Source: Pseudomonadota bacterium
GTDB taxonomy: Bacteria; Pseudomonadota; Gammaproteobacteria; Legionellales; Legionellaceae
Assembly: GCA_021848965.1 (NCBI GenBank)
Contig: JAJZTL010000010.1
Location: 1-36,801 of the forward strand
Direction: 5' to 3'
DNA: 36,801 bases
The notes under the pieces were generated by a model. That model ran no database searches. It had not been told where the DNA came from and saw only the letters and a program-made list of their open reading frames with translations. Position numbers and translations under genes: made by a program. Shown here in pieces: positions 15,168-24,294 of this stretch (position 1 is its first letter; every line of letters starts with the position of its first letter).

Positions 15168-16251
15168 TTTTTTCTCCCGATTGTATAAATAATGAAGCTC
15201 CCAGTGACTGACAATGTAAAGGCGCTAAAAATTTCTTTTTTTCCTCATGGCCAATCCAAATGGGAGATAAATAAACGTTGAATTCTTGGACAAGCGATGC
15301 TTGCATGAAGCTTTGATGTACCGTTTCCCCGCCCTCAACTAAAAGACTAGTGATATTTTCTTTACCACATTTTTTTAAAAGTGCATGAAGATCAACTTGT
15401 TGATGTTTATTCTGAGGTAGAATCCAAAGCTCGATGTTTTTGTGTTCTGCTTGTTTTCGCCAGCTGTCATCTATGGCATCTGTTGTTGCTACAATAGTTT
15501 TTCCAGGAAGATCGTAAGAAAACAGAGCCAGATCAAGAGGTAGACTCCCGTGGCTAGATAAAACAATACGTCGAGGTTGCTTCTCAATGGATTCAATGGA
15601 TTCAATGGATTTAATGGATTTAATGGAATGAGAAGCTCGTGCGGTTAACTTAGGATTATCTAATAATGCTGTTTTAGATCCAATGACAATAGCATCGACT
15701 ATTTGTCGAGTTTGATGAGCGTGCGCATGACAAGCCTCATCTGAAATAATACGATCATCTTTAGTGTTGGTTATCGTTTTTCCATCCAATGACATAGCCC
15801 ACTTCGCAATAACAAAAGGAGTTTTATGTTGGATAAAATGAAAAAAAACTTTATTTAATTGCTGCGCCTCTGCCTCCTTTATTCCAACAATGGTTTCAAT
15901 ACCTGCAGCATTGAGTACTTGAATACCTTTGCTAGCGATTAAAGGATTGGGATCCTGACAGGCGATAAATACTCTTTTTACACCAGCTTGAATTAATGCA
16001 GAGGTACAAGGAGGTGTGCGGCCATAATGGCAGCATGGTTCGAGTGTTACATACACATCTGCGCCACGTGCACTTTCTTTGGCATCCCTTAAAGCAAATA
16101 TTTCAGCATGAGGCTCTCCAGCACGTTGATGATATCCTTGACCCACAATGGTGTTGTTTTTAACAATCACGCAACCTACCATGGGATTAGGGGAGACAGA
16201 ATTTTGTCCATGCTTTGCAAGTTCTAGTGCTTTTTCCATGTAATGAGACAT
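15160..16251 (-). CDS. ribD: bifunctional riboflavin biosynthesis protein RibD (deaminase/reductase)
   Basis: RibD deaminates and then reduces the GTP-derived pyrimidine. The N-terminal deaminase (about 1-145) shows the zinc motif HAEIFAL and PCCHYGRTPPCTSALI with the ligating His and Cys residues. The C-terminal reductase (about 146-363) shows AKWAMSLDGKT, VIGSKTALLDNPKLTAR and LLVEGGETVHQSF. A Ser-Ile-rich strip (about residues 208-222, SIKSIKSIESIESIE), encoded by five 9-bp units, sits at the surface-type loop before QPRRIVL and is not part of the family. It is the first gene of the operon ribD-ribE-ribBA-ribH. The 104 bases before it show no FMN riboswitch that I can recognise. Confidence 0.96.
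   Translation of the reverse strand: MSHYMEKALELAKHGQNSVSPNPMVGCVIVKNNTIVGQGYHQRAGEPHAEIFALRDAKESARGADVYVTLEPCCHYGRTPPCTSALIQAGVKRVFIACQDPNPLIASKGIQVLNAAGIETIVGIKEAEAQQLNKVFFHFIQHKTPFVIAKWAMSLDGKTITNTKDDRIISDEACHAHAHQTRQIVDAIVIGSKTALLDNPKLTARASHSIKSIKSIESIESIEKQPRRIVLSSHGSLPLDLALFSYDLPGKTIVATTDAIDDSWRKQAEHKNIELWILPQNKHQQVDLHALLKKCGKENITSLLVEGGETVHQSFMQASLVQEFNVYLSPIWIGHEEKKKFLAPLHCQSLGASLFIQSGEKIV
15584..15628. repeat. 9-bp tandem repeat in ribD
   Basis: Five consecutive 9-bp units (TCAATGGAT three times, TTAATGGAT twice, last base differing) lie in frame and encode Ser-Ile-Lys/Glu repeats on the minus strand. In gene orientation the unit is ATCCATTGA, one base from the nuoE unit ATTCATTGA. 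Confidence 0.9.
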
Positions 16252-16355
16252 TCTATTCTTCTTTTAATGTCATTGTGTTCATATTTTTACTGCCTTGTTT
16301 GTTTTTCATAATTCTATCATAATATTGGCTTAATTATAAATCGAGTTTTTGCCAA
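16252..16355. promoter_or_regulatory. divergent promoter region between ribD and the M16 peptidase pair
   Basis: The 104-base AT-rich gap must drive transcription both ways, since both flanking genes begin here. AT-rich -10-like hexamers (for example TATCAT near 16315) are present but no pair of boxes stands out. No RFN element is seen on the ribD side. Confidence 0.4.
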
Positions 16356-17750
16356 ATGAAATTCATTCGCGCTTTTTTTTGTATTTTTTTATATCCACTT
16401 TTATCTTTAGCATCAACAGTTACTCCTGCTCAAACTGTTGATGGGATACATTCTTATCATCTTCGTAATGGGCTAACATTGCTAGTGAAAGAGGATCATC
16501 GTTCTGCTTCCGTTGTGAATATGGTATGGTATCGCGTCGGATCTGCTTATGAAACCAGTGGTATTACAGGAATTTCTCATGCGTTGGAGCATATGATGTT
16601 CCAAGGAACGCCTAAATATCCAGCAGGAAAATTCTCCGAAATTATTGCAGAAAATGGTGGAGAAGAAAATGCATTTACTTCACAAGATTTTACCGCTTAT
16701 TTTGAAAAATTGGATCATTCATTATTACCTTTAGCTTTTCAATTAGAAGCGGATCGCATGCAAAATCTTTCTTTAAAAGAAGCCAATTTTGTAAAAGAAA
16801 TTCAAGTGGTTCGGGAAGAGCGGCGTATGCGTACAGATGATGATCCTACGTCATTAACTTTCGAACGCTTTATGGCCGCTGCATATCTTTCAACGCCTTA
16901 TCATAATCCTGTTATTGGATGGCCAGATGATCTGAGCCAATTAAACATCACTGATTTACGTCAATGGTATCATACTTGGTATGCACCAAATAACGCGACT
17001 ATTGTGGTGGTGGGTGATGTAAAACCTGATCAAGTGTATCAGTTAGCAAAACAATATTTTGAAAAAATTCCTGCAAAGCCCATTCCTGCCTTTAAACATC
17101 ATACAGAGCCTACATCTCTAGGGCAACGCCATGTGATTGTGAAAAAAGGAGCGGCACAACCACTACTGATCGTGGGCTATGTTGTTCCAAGTCGAGCAAC
17201 CGAGCCTTCTTCTTGGAAACCTTATGCGTTAACAGTGCTTAATGCCGTCTTAGGTTCTGGAGATAGTGCGCGCCTAAATACGCGTCTAGTTTTGAAGCAA
17301 CAAGTCGCAAGTGAAGCAGATTCAAATTATGATATGGTGAGCCTTTATGAGGCACCATTTTTATTCTTCGTAACTCCAGCAGCTAAACATACCTTAGGTG
17401 ACGTGAAAACTGCATTGTTGAAAGAAGTTAAGATATTACAAAAAACACTCGTATCTGAGAAAGAGTTAAATAAAGTTAAAAATCAACTCATTGCGGAAAA
17501 AATTTATGCACGTGATTCTATTTTTCAGCAAGGTATGGATTTAGGTGCTTTAGTCAGCATTGGATTGCCCTCTAGTGCATTGACCATGGATATTGAACAT
17601 CTTAAATCTGTAACCCCGGAACAAGTTCGGCAAGTAGCTCAAGAATATTTGAATGAGAATCAAATGACAGTAGCTGCTTTAATACCACAATCATTAAAGC
17701 CTGGACAAAAGAAAGTAGCGCAAACATTTCAACAAGGAGCCATACGATGA
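16356..17750 (+). CDS. M16 family zinc peptidase, catalytic member
   Basis: The 464-residue product has a signal peptide (MKFIRAFFCIFLYPLLSLAS, cleavage near 20), so it acts in the periplasm. The inverted zinc motif HxxEH is H75-A-L-E78-H79, followed by NAFTSQDFTAYFEKL and a conserved Glu region in KEIQVVREERRMR (about 147-159). It is the active partner of a pitrilysin-type pair. The ATG overlaps nothing upstream. Its stop overlaps the start of the second M16 gene (ATGA), so the two are coupled and probably form a heterodimer. The order M16-M16-rsmD is common in related gammaproteobacteria. Native substrates are unknown. Confidence 0.93.
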   Translation: MKFIRAFFCIFLYPLLSLASTVTPAQTVDGIHSYHLRNGLTLLVKEDHRSASVVNMVWYRVGSAYETSGITGISHALEHMMFQGTPKYPAGKFSEIIAENGGEENAFTSQDFTAYFEKLDHSLLPLAFQLEADRMQNLSLKEANFVKEIQVVREERRMRTDDDPTSLTFERFMAAAYLSTPYHNPVIGWPDDLSQLNITDLRQWYHTWYAPNNATIVVVGDVKPDQVYQLAKQYFEKIPAKPIPAFKHHTEPTSLGQRHVIVKKGAAQPLLIVGYVVPSRATEPSSWKPYALTVLNAVLGSGDSARLNTRLVLKQQVASEADSNYDMVSLYEAPFLFFVTPAAKHTLGDVKTALLKEVKILQKTLVSEKELNKVKNQLIAEKIYARDSIFQQGMDLGALVSIGLPSSALTMDIEHLKSVTPEQVRQVAQEYLNENQMTVAALIPQSLKPGQKKVAQTFQQGAIR

Positions 17751-19075
17751 ATTCTATTTTTAAACAGGTTCTAAGCATATTTTTCTTTTTGTGTCCTTTG
17801 ATCACAGAAGCAGTTGTGCCTCATAAGGTTTTAGATATTCAGCTTTGGAACACTTCAAAAGGGACACCAGTTTACTTTGTTCAAACAAAAGAAGTGCCTA
17901 TTTTGGTTGCACAGATTGGGTTTGATGCCGGATCGGCCAGAGATGCTTCTTCTCTCGAAGGAACCGCTGCATTAACCAACACATTATTGAATGATGGTAA
18001 TGCGGGATTAACCGAAACGCAAATGGCGGAAGGATTTGATGAAATTGGTGCAGATTATTCTCATTGGGTGAGTAGAGATGTGTCCATATTTCAACTAAAA
18101 ACAATCACAGAGAAAGACAAATTAGATAAAGCATTAAATTATTTTACTAAGATTTTTCAACCAGATTTTCCGGAAAATGCATTTCTTCGAGAAAAGAAAC
18201 AGCAAAAAATCATGATTTCGCGGCAAGAAGAGTCTCCAGATGTAGTGGCAAATAAGGCTTTATGGGCTTCAATTTATGCAAATCATCCTTATGGTCATCC
18301 TATTTTGGGTACAGAAGATTCGGTAGATAAAATTCAGTTACAAAATATTAAAGATTTTTATCATCAGTATTATGTGGCTTCCAATGCCGTTATCAGCATT
18401 GCTGGCGCGATTGATTTAGCTACAGCAAAAATGATAGCCGAAAAAATATCAGAATCTCTTCCTGTAGGCACAAAAGCAGCACCATTGCCACAGCCAGTAG
18501 AACTATTACAAGCTGTCCAAAAAGATATTCCTTACGAATCAACACAAACTATCGTTTTTTTAGGACAGTTGGGTATTGACTACCATGATCCCGACTATTT
18601 TCCTTTAATTTTAGGAAATTATAGTTTAGGTGGGGGAACATTAGTTTCTCAATTGAGTAATGAAGTGCGTCAAAAACGAGGATTAACGTATGGCATAAGT
18701 AGTGGTTTTCAGCCCTTGGAGGTAAAAGGTCCTTTTGTTATCAGTTTTGGGACGCGAACTGAAAAATCAGCAGAAGCACTTCAAGTCACCCAAGAAACGC
18801 TCAAACGATTCTTGAAAAATGGGCCTACTCCTCAAGAGCTTGCTGCCGCAAAACGCTTCATGAAAGGTAATTTTCCTTTGCGTTTTGAAACGAATACGGA
18901 CATTGCCAGCATATTATTTATTATGGGATTTTATGCATTGCCATTGGATCGATTAGATACATACTTGGATCACATGAATGCAGTAACAGCGCCACAAATT
19001 AAGGCAGCTTTTCAAAAACATATTCAGCCAGAGAAAATGGTGACGGTGATTGTTGGAAAAAATGCCAAAAACTAA
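17747..19075 (+). CDS. M16 family peptidase-like protein, non-catalytic partner
   Basis: The 442-residue product has a signal peptide (MNSIFKQVLSIFFFLCPLITEA). It has the M16 fold (GFDAGSARDASSLEGTAALT at the position of the zinc motif, ANHPYGHPILGTEDSV, GGGTLVSQLSNEVRQKRGLTY), but HxxEH is absent: the position reads EGTAALTNTL. The C-terminal R/Y-containing substrate-binding motif RQKRGLTYGI is kept. This is the classic split of a catalytic and a non-catalytic subunit. The start is a 4-base ATGA overlap with the previous gene. Confidence 0.92.
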   Translation: MNSIFKQVLSIFFFLCPLITEAVVPHKVLDIQLWNTSKGTPVYFVQTKEVPILVAQIGFDAGSARDASSLEGTAALTNTLLNDGNAGLTETQMAEGFDEIGADYSHWVSRDVSIFQLKTITEKDKLDKALNYFTKIFQPDFPENAFLREKKQQKIMISRQEESPDVVANKALWASIYANHPYGHPILGTEDSVDKIQLQNIKDFYHQYYVASNAVISIAGAIDLATAKMIAEKISESLPVGTKAAPLPQPVELLQAVQKDIPYESTQTIVFLGQLGIDYHDPDYFPLILGNYSLGGGTLVSQLSNEVRQKRGLTYGISSGFQPLEVKGPFVISFGTRTEKSAEALQVTQETLKRFLKNGPTPQELAAAKRFMKGNFPLRFETNTDIASILFIMGFYALPLDRLDTYLDHMNAVTAPQIKAAFQKHIQPEKMVTVIVGKNAKN

Positions 19076-19652
19076 GTCTAGGGGACGCCCTAGTGAAGTT
19101 CGAATTATTGCAGGAACGTTAAGAGGCAGAAAAGTTATGTTTCAAGAATCTCATCCGATGTATGCTTTACGCCCTACATCGGATCGGATTCGTGAAACAT
19201 TATTTAATTGGCTCTCTCCGGTAATTTTCAATACCGAGTGTTTAGATGCTTTTGCAGGTAGCGGTGCATTAAGTTTTGAAGCCATTTCTCGGGGGGCAAA
19301 GCAGGTAACTTTGATTGAAAAATGTTCGCAAACGATAAAACATATCCAAGAAAATGCCGAGCGTTTTAAAATTGCCCCAACTCAATTCAACGTTCTCTGT
19401 AGAGACACTTTAGATTATCTAGCTGAAACAAATCAAATATTCGACATTATTTTTCTTGATCCACCTTTTCAACAAAGTCTATTAAATCCATGTATTCAAT
19501 TGATCACCTCTCGAGGTTTAATACGTTCAGGAGGTTATGTTTATACGGAAAGTGCTGAACCGCTTTCCTTAGAAAATTTCCCCCAGTGTTGGGGGCAAAC
19601 ACACGCTAAAAAAGCGGGGAGTGTTTATTATGGGTTGTTGCAAAAGCAATAA
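19062..19652 (+). CDS. rsmD: 16S rRNA (guanine966-N2)-methyltransferase
   Basis: RsmD methylates G966 of 16S rRNA late in 30S assembly, using S-adenosylmethionine. The 196-residue product starts at the ATG at 19062, overlapping the end of the M16 gene by 14 bases; a TTG at 19050 is less likely. Signatures are RIIAGTLRGRKV near the N-terminus, LRPTSDRIRETLFNWL, the SAM motif CLDAFAGSGALSFEAISRG (about 62-80) and the catalytic LDPPFQQ (about 133-139) typical of N6/N2 aminomethyltransferases. coaD, a frequent next gene, is absent here. Confidence 0.95.
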   Translation: MPKTKSRGRPSEVRIIAGTLRGRKVMFQESHPMYALRPTSDRIRETLFNWLSPVIFNTECLDAFAGSGALSFEAISRGAKQVTLIEKCSQTIKHIQENAERFKIAPTQFNVLCRDTLDYLAETNQIFDIIFLDPPFQQSLLNPCIQLITSRGLIRSGGYVYTESAEPLSLENFPQCWGQTHAKKAGSVYYGLLQKQ

Positions 19653-19699
19653 TTAAAGGTATATCATAATCAATTTACATCCTATGAGAGGTCACAATA

Positions 19700-20362
19700 A
19701 TGCAAAATAAGTATAAAGTTATTCTTTCTGTTTCAACTGTGCTGGCTTTTTCAGCGAATATTTCCTATGCTGCGCCTTCATCTCCTGCAGTGGGTTCATC
19801 AGTGACCATTACCAAAACCGCTGTAGGTAAAGCTACAGTAGTAAGTTCTAATGGATCAAGCCAAAATATTGCTGTTCCAACAGGTTTTTCACTTCCAAAC
19901 GCGCAGAAAAATATAAAAGTAGGTCAATCAGCAACGATAGTAAAAACAGCAGAAGGTAAAGCTTCGGTGACTAATTTCCAAGGACAGTCTCCTAATAATA
20001 CATCTACTCCAGGCTCTGTAAGCGTTAATGTCAATGGAGAAACAAAAGCAACCATTTCTACGGGTAATGCTTCTGGTGCTGTTAATGTGAATGGTGGCAA
20101 GACATCAGGCACCATGTCAGGACAGATAAAGCGAACTGATGGAAGTACCTATTCCGGAAATGGTAGCTATAGTATGAAGGGCACAACATTTTCAGTGACT
20201 CATAGCGGAAAAGGAACGAACAAAAGTGCTCAAACTGTTTATTCAGGAAATACTGGAGCAAGTGTTAAGGTAGGCGTTACAGGCGTTTCTGGAACAGTAA
20301 GTTACAGTGGAACATCAAATAACTATGTAACTACTTCTAAAAGCTTTAATTTGTCTAATTGA
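19700..20362 (+). CDS. secreted Ser/Thr/Gly-rich protein with internal repeats, function unknown
   Basis: The 220-residue product begins with a signal peptide (cleavage likely after SYA at about residue 25) and has a GAGAGG Shine-Dalgarno. Two imperfect repeats follow: VGSSVTITKTAVGKATVVSS and VGQSATIVKTAEGKASV (about 31-50 and 74-90). The rest is polar and low in complexity, rich in Ser, Thr, Gly, Asn and Val, with beta-type periodicity (GAVNVNGGKTSGTMSGQIKR, GNGSYSMKGT). There are no Cys, no membrane segment and no sorting motif. It could be a surface or extracellular fibre-like protein, but I do not recognise a family. Flanked by rsmD and a pair of hairpins facing purL. Confidence 0.75.
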   Translation: MQNKYKVILSVSTVLAFSANISYAAPSSPAVGSSVTITKTAVGKATVVSSNGSSQNIAVPTGFSLPNAQKNIKVGQSATIVKTAEGKASVTNFQGQSPNNTSTPGSVSVNVNGETKATISTGNASGAVNVNGGKTSGTMSGQIKRTDGSTYSGNGSYSMKGTTFSVTHSGKGTNKSAQTVYSGNTGASVKVGVTGVSGTVSYSGTSNNYVTTSKSFNLSN

Positions 20363-20374
20363 AAAATCCCTCGC

Positions 20375-20398
20375 CTCACTCAGCTATTGCTGAGTGAG
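20375..20398. terminator. hairpin between convergent genes (10-bp perfect stem)
   Basis: CTCACTCAGC-TATT-GCTGAGTGAG is a perfect stem with a tetraloop between the secreted protein gene and purL. It has no T-run directly after it on the plus strand, so efficiency is uncertain. Confidence 0.6.
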
Positions 20399-20401
20399 CA
20401 C

Positions 20402-20422
20402 GCCCCCTTTGAAAAAGGGGGC
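20402..20422. terminator. second hairpin between convergent genes
   Basis: GCCCCCTTT-GAA-AAAGGGGGC is a perfect 9-bp stem. Together with the hairpin just upstream it separates the secreted-protein gene from purL, whose stop is at 20433, and could end transcription from either side. Confidence 0.6.
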
Positions 20423-20432
20423 AATCCTCATT

Positions 20433-23400
20433 TCAATACTTTCGTCGAACATTCATAAACATTTCAACCCATGGAGTATATTCCGGCCAATCGCGAGGAT
20501 GCCATGATAATTGAACTGTTCTGAAAACACGTTCCGGATGCGGCATCATAACATTAAAACGTCCATCTTTTGAGGTTAGACCTGCACAACCACTAGGACT
20601 GCCATTAGGATTCTCAGGGTAATGTTCCGTTACTTCGCCATAATGATTTACATAACGTAAGGTTACTAAAGAGTTTGCGCTTTCTTGGATTTGGTTGTTA
20701 GTCCACAAGGCTCGCCCTTCCCCATGAGAGACGATAATAGGCAGTTGACTACCTTTCATGCGTTCAAAAAACCAGGAAGGAGTATTTTCAATACGTACAA
20801 GACTCAAACGGGACTCAAATTGTTCAGAGTTATTTCGAGTGAAAATAGGCCAATGTTCTGCACCAGGAATGATATCTTTAAGCTGTACTAACATTTGACA
20901 GCCATTGCAAACACCCAAAGCAAACGTATCGGAACGTGCAAAAAAACTTTGAAATTGATTGAGAGTGTAGGGATGATACAAAATGGAACTTGCCCATCCT
21001 CGGCCAGCGCCTAAAACATCGCCATAGGAAAAACCACCGCAAGCGACTAAACCGATAAAAGAATCTAAAGTAACTCGCTTTGCGATAATATCGCTCATGT
21101 GAACGTCGACGGTGCGAAATCCTGCAGAAGTAAAAGCTGCGGCCATTTCATTGTGACCATTGACACCCTGTTCTCTTAAAATAGCAATTTTGGGTAAGTG
21201 TTGAGGAATAGCGGGAGCAAAAGGAACAAAGGAGATATGAGCGTTCAGTCCCGGTATTGTGTTATCGGAAAGATTTTCCCATTCTTGTTTGGCACACTCA
21301 GGATTATCACGTAATGCTTGAATTCGTGCGCTCGTTTCTTGCCAGAGTTTTTGCCAAGTAATGCGGTCTTCAGCCAAAACCACTTGATTTTTAACGCGAA
21401 AAACAATTCGATCTGCTTCATTAAGCCGGCCAATAATGTGAATGCAGTCACCCAGTTGCAATTCTTGGGCAAAATTTAGCGTATGCTCTCTATCTTCTGC
21501 GCGTATTTGAAGAACCACACCTATTTCTTCAGAAAAAAGGGCTGCTTTAGGATCATCACCTAAATTTTCTAACTGAACTGTAATACCCGTATGAGCAGCA
21601 AAAGCCATTTCACATAAGCAACTAAATAAACCACCATCAGAGCGATCATGATAGGCCAAAATTTTATCTGCTTGGTTTAGCTTTTGAATGAAAGTAAATA
21701 GAGCTTTAACATCTTGGACTTTATCGATATCGGCAGATTCTCCAGAATTATTTTGATAGACTTGAGCGAAGGCACTTGCACCGAGTCGATTTTTTTTGCG
21801 GCCTAAGTCAATTAATAGGAGCCGTGTATCGGGAATATCTCGCCTCAGTTCTGGAGTTAATGTCTTTCGAATATCTTCTACTGGGCTAAATGCAGAGACA
21901 ATCAGGGAAAGAGGAGAAATTATCTCATTATCTTCCCAAACAGTACGCATGGAAAGAGAATCTTTGCCCACAGGAATACATAAATTGAGATCAGCACAAA
22001 AATGCATTCCTGCTTCGAAAACGCCTGCATATAGCGCAGAGTCTTGCTCTGGAGTTCCACACGCTGCCATCCAATTGGCAGAAAGTTTTACATCAGATAA
22101 ACGTTCAATTGATGCTGCGGCAATGTTGGTGAGAGCTTCAGTAATTGCTAAACGTACACTGGCTTTAGGATTAAGAATGGCTGAAAATGGGCGCTCTCCC
22201 ATTGCCATAGCTGATCCGCCATACGATTGAAAATTATCGGCGATAACGCCAACATCCGCTACAGGAGTTTGCCATGGACCTACCATGGGTTCTCTTGCTA
22301 CAAGTCCGCCGACACTGCGATCGGCAATGGTAATGAGAAATTGTTTACTTGCCACACAAGGGAGGGTTAATATGCGTTCTGCGATGTCTTTCCAGTTATA
22401 AAGATTCGTATCAAAAGCAACAAGAGGCTTCTCTTCAATTAAATGCGCTTCTCGAGTCATAACAGGGGAATGATCAAATAATACGGATAAAGGCAAATCA
22501 ACCGGAGTATTATTGAAGTGGGAGTCTTCAAGTGTGAGTACTGGATTTTCTTGTACATGACCAATAACAGCATAAGGACATCGTTCGCGTTCAGCAATGG
22601 AAGTAAATAAGGAGAGATTTTTTTCCTCTATAGCCAAGACATAGCGCTCTTGAGCTTCATTGCACCAAATGGCTAAGGGTGTCATTGAAGGTTCTGCATT
22701 AGGAATCGTGCGTAAATCAATATGTGCACCCAAACCACTTTGATGAACTAATTCTGATAAAGCATTGGATAATCCACCGGCGCCAACATCATGAATCGAA
22801 AGAATAGGATTTGCCGCTCTCTGCTGAAAACAACGTTCAATGACTTCTTGGCAGCGACGCTGCATTTCTGGGTTACTACGTTGTACTGAGGCAAAATCTA
22901 AAGCTAATTCACTTTGTCCTGATGCCATAGAAGAGGCAGCTCCTCCGCCTAAACCAATTTTCATCGCAGGCCCTCCCAAGACAATCAGAGCGGCTCCTGG
23001 AAGAAGATTTTTTTTCGAAATTTGGTTGCGCTCAATGATACCCATTCCTCCTGCAATAGCAATAGGTTTGTGATATCCATACGTCTCGAGCTCAAGCGTC
23101 CTGAAATATCCTACTATCTGAGGACGTCCATATTCATTACTGAAAGATGCGGCTCCTACAGGAGCTTCTATCATAATGCGCAAAGGAGAAGCCATATGTG
23201 GGGGAGTTGGTGCGTTTTTTTCCCAGGGGCGAATGAGATGTGGGATGCGTAAATTAGATACGGTAAAGCCAGATAGTCCTGCGCGTGATTTTGCGCCTCG
23301 ACCAGCTGCGGCTTCATCACGAAGCTCGCCTCCAATACCTGTAGCGGCCCCTGGACTCGGTGCAATGGCGGTAGGATGATTATGTGTTTCTACTTTCATC

Positions 23401-24275
23401 ACAATGTCGTAAGTACCAGGATAATATTGGTAAATATTAGTATTAACATCGGGTGCAAAATAGGCTTTATTGTGCGGATTAGCGATGACAGCGGCGTTAT
23501 CAGAATAAGCGGATAATACATTGGCAGAATAAAGTACATGCGTATTCTTAATCATCCCAAACAAACTCGGTTGATTGGGGGCAATATGCATTTTACTGTT
23601 ACCTTTCCAATGCGCGTTAAAAATTTTATGACGACAATGTTCGGAATTTGCTTGGGCAAACATCATTAATTCTGCGTCGCTAGGATTGCGTTTTATCCCT
23701 ATAAAATAATCAGCTAAATATTTTATTTCTTCTGAACTCAGCGCTAATCCAAGTTCTTGATTAATTTTGTCTAAAGAAGTAATACCTTCCTCTATGAGAT
23801 TTATATAATGCACTTCTCCAGGAGGTTGATGAATAAATAGAGCATTGGCTTCTTCAGGAGAGGTGATCAGCGACTCGATCAGTGGATCGTGTAATAGCAA
23901 GGCAATAGTTGAAATAGCTTCAGGAGTATCATTGGATTCAAGTGTATAGAAAATGCCCTGCTCAATGCTGTGAACCTCAGTTAGCCCACAGTGACCAAGT
24001 ATATCTATCACTTTGCTTGACCAAGGAGATTGTGTGCCAAATCGTGGAATAGCAATGCAATGTATGCCTTCTGTTTTTTCTTGAGATTGGATTTTGAATA
24101 ATTCGTTGAATTTTTGTTGTTGCTTTTCTGATAAGGCTTCTTGCTCAACAAAATAAATTTTGTGTGCAGAAAGGCTTTGAATATTGGGCAGACTACTTTT
24201 AATTTTTGCAAGTAAACGTTTTTGCCGAAAATCAGATAAAGCTTGTTCGCCAAAGAAATAATTAAAAGTAGCCAT
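20433..24275 (-). CDS. purL: phosphoribosylformylglycinamidine synthase (single-chain PurL)
   Basis: The 1280-residue enzyme turns FGAR, glutamine and ATP into FGAM in purine synthesis. It is the large fused form with N-terminal, synthetase and C-terminal glutamine amidotransferase parts. Visible blocks are MMFAQANSEHCRHKIFNA (about 204-221), VMKVETHNHPTAIAPSPGAATGIGGE (shown here in two parts: VMKVETHNHPTAI and GAATGIGGE), and PVGKDSLSM. The amidotransferase (about 1015-1280) has ALGVCNGCQML with the nucleophilic Cys, VSHGEGRA, and MMPHPERVFR with the catalytic His and Glu. Length is close to that of E. coli (1295). It is 19 bases after ssb on the same strand. Confidence 0.97.
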   Translation of the reverse strand: MATFNYFFGEQALSDFRQKRLLAKIKSSLPNIQSLSAHKIYFVEQEALSEKQQQKFNELFKIQSQEKTEGIHCIAIPRFGTQSPWSSKVIDILGHCGLTEVHSIEQGIFYTLESNDTPEAISTIALLLHDPLIESLITSPEEANALFIHQPPGEVHYINLIEEGITSLDKINQELGLALSSEEIKYLADYFIGIKRNPSDAELMMFAQANSEHCRHKIFNAHWKGNSKMHIAPNQPSLFGMIKNTHVLYSANVLSAYSDNAAVIANPHNKAYFAPDVNTNIYQYYPGTYDIVMKVETHNHPTAIAPSPGAATGIGGELRDEAAAGRGAKSRAGLSGFTVSNLRIPHLIRPWEKNAPTPPHMASPLRIMIEAPVGAASFSNEYGRPQIVGYFRTLELETYGYHKPIAIAGGMGIIERNQISKKNLLPGAALIVLGGPAMKIGLGGGAASSMASGQSELALDFASVQRSNPEMQRRCQEVIERCFQQRAANPILSIHDVGAGGLSNALSELVHQSGLGAHIDLRTIPNAEPSMTPLAIWCNEAQERYVLAIEEKNLSLFTSIAERERCPYAVIGHVQENPVLTLEDSHFNNTPVDLPLSVLFDHSPVMTREAHLIEEKPLVAFDTNLYNWKDIAERILTLPCVASKQFLITIADRSVGGLVAREPMVGPWQTPVADVGVIADNFQSYGGSAMAMGERPFSAILNPKASVRLAITEALTNIAAASIERLSDVKLSANWMAACGTPEQDSALYAGVFEAGMHFCADLNLCIPVGKDSLSMRTVWEDNEIISPLSLIVSAFSPVEDIRKTLTPELRRDIPDTRLLLIDLGRKKNRLGASAFAQVYQNNSGESADIDKVQDVKALFTFIQKLNQADKILAYHDRSDGGLFSCLCEMAFAAHTGITVQLENLGDDPKAALFSEEIGVVLQIRAEDREHTLNFAQELQLGDCIHIIGRLNEADRIVFRVKNQVVLAEDRITWQKLWQETSARIQALRDNPECAKQEWENLSDNTIPGLNAHISFVPFAPAIPQHLPKIAILREQGVNGHNEMAAAFTSAGFRTVDVHMSDIIAKRVTLDSFIGLVACGGFSYGDVLGAGRGWASSILYHPYTLNQFQSFFARSDTFALGVCNGCQMLVQLKDIIPGAEHWPIFTRNNSEQFESRLSLVRIENTPSWFFERMKGSQLPIIVSHGEGRALWTNNQIQESANSLVTLRYVNHYGEVTEHYPENPNGSPSGCAGLTSKDGRFNVMMPHPERVFRTVQLSWHPRDWPEYTPWVEMFMNVRRKY

Positions 24276-24294
24276 TGTCTATTTCCTAATTGTA

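Noticed and set aside
16252-16355. FMN riboswitch before ribD
   Set aside because: The 104-base gap is AT-rich and lacks the conserved RFN blocks such as the AGGGGCAGGG-type motif; no such structure could be drawn.
22840-23379. Plus-strand open frames inside purL
   Set aside because: They lie opposite highly conserved purL sequence, have no ribosome binding site and no recognisable products; they are composition shadows.
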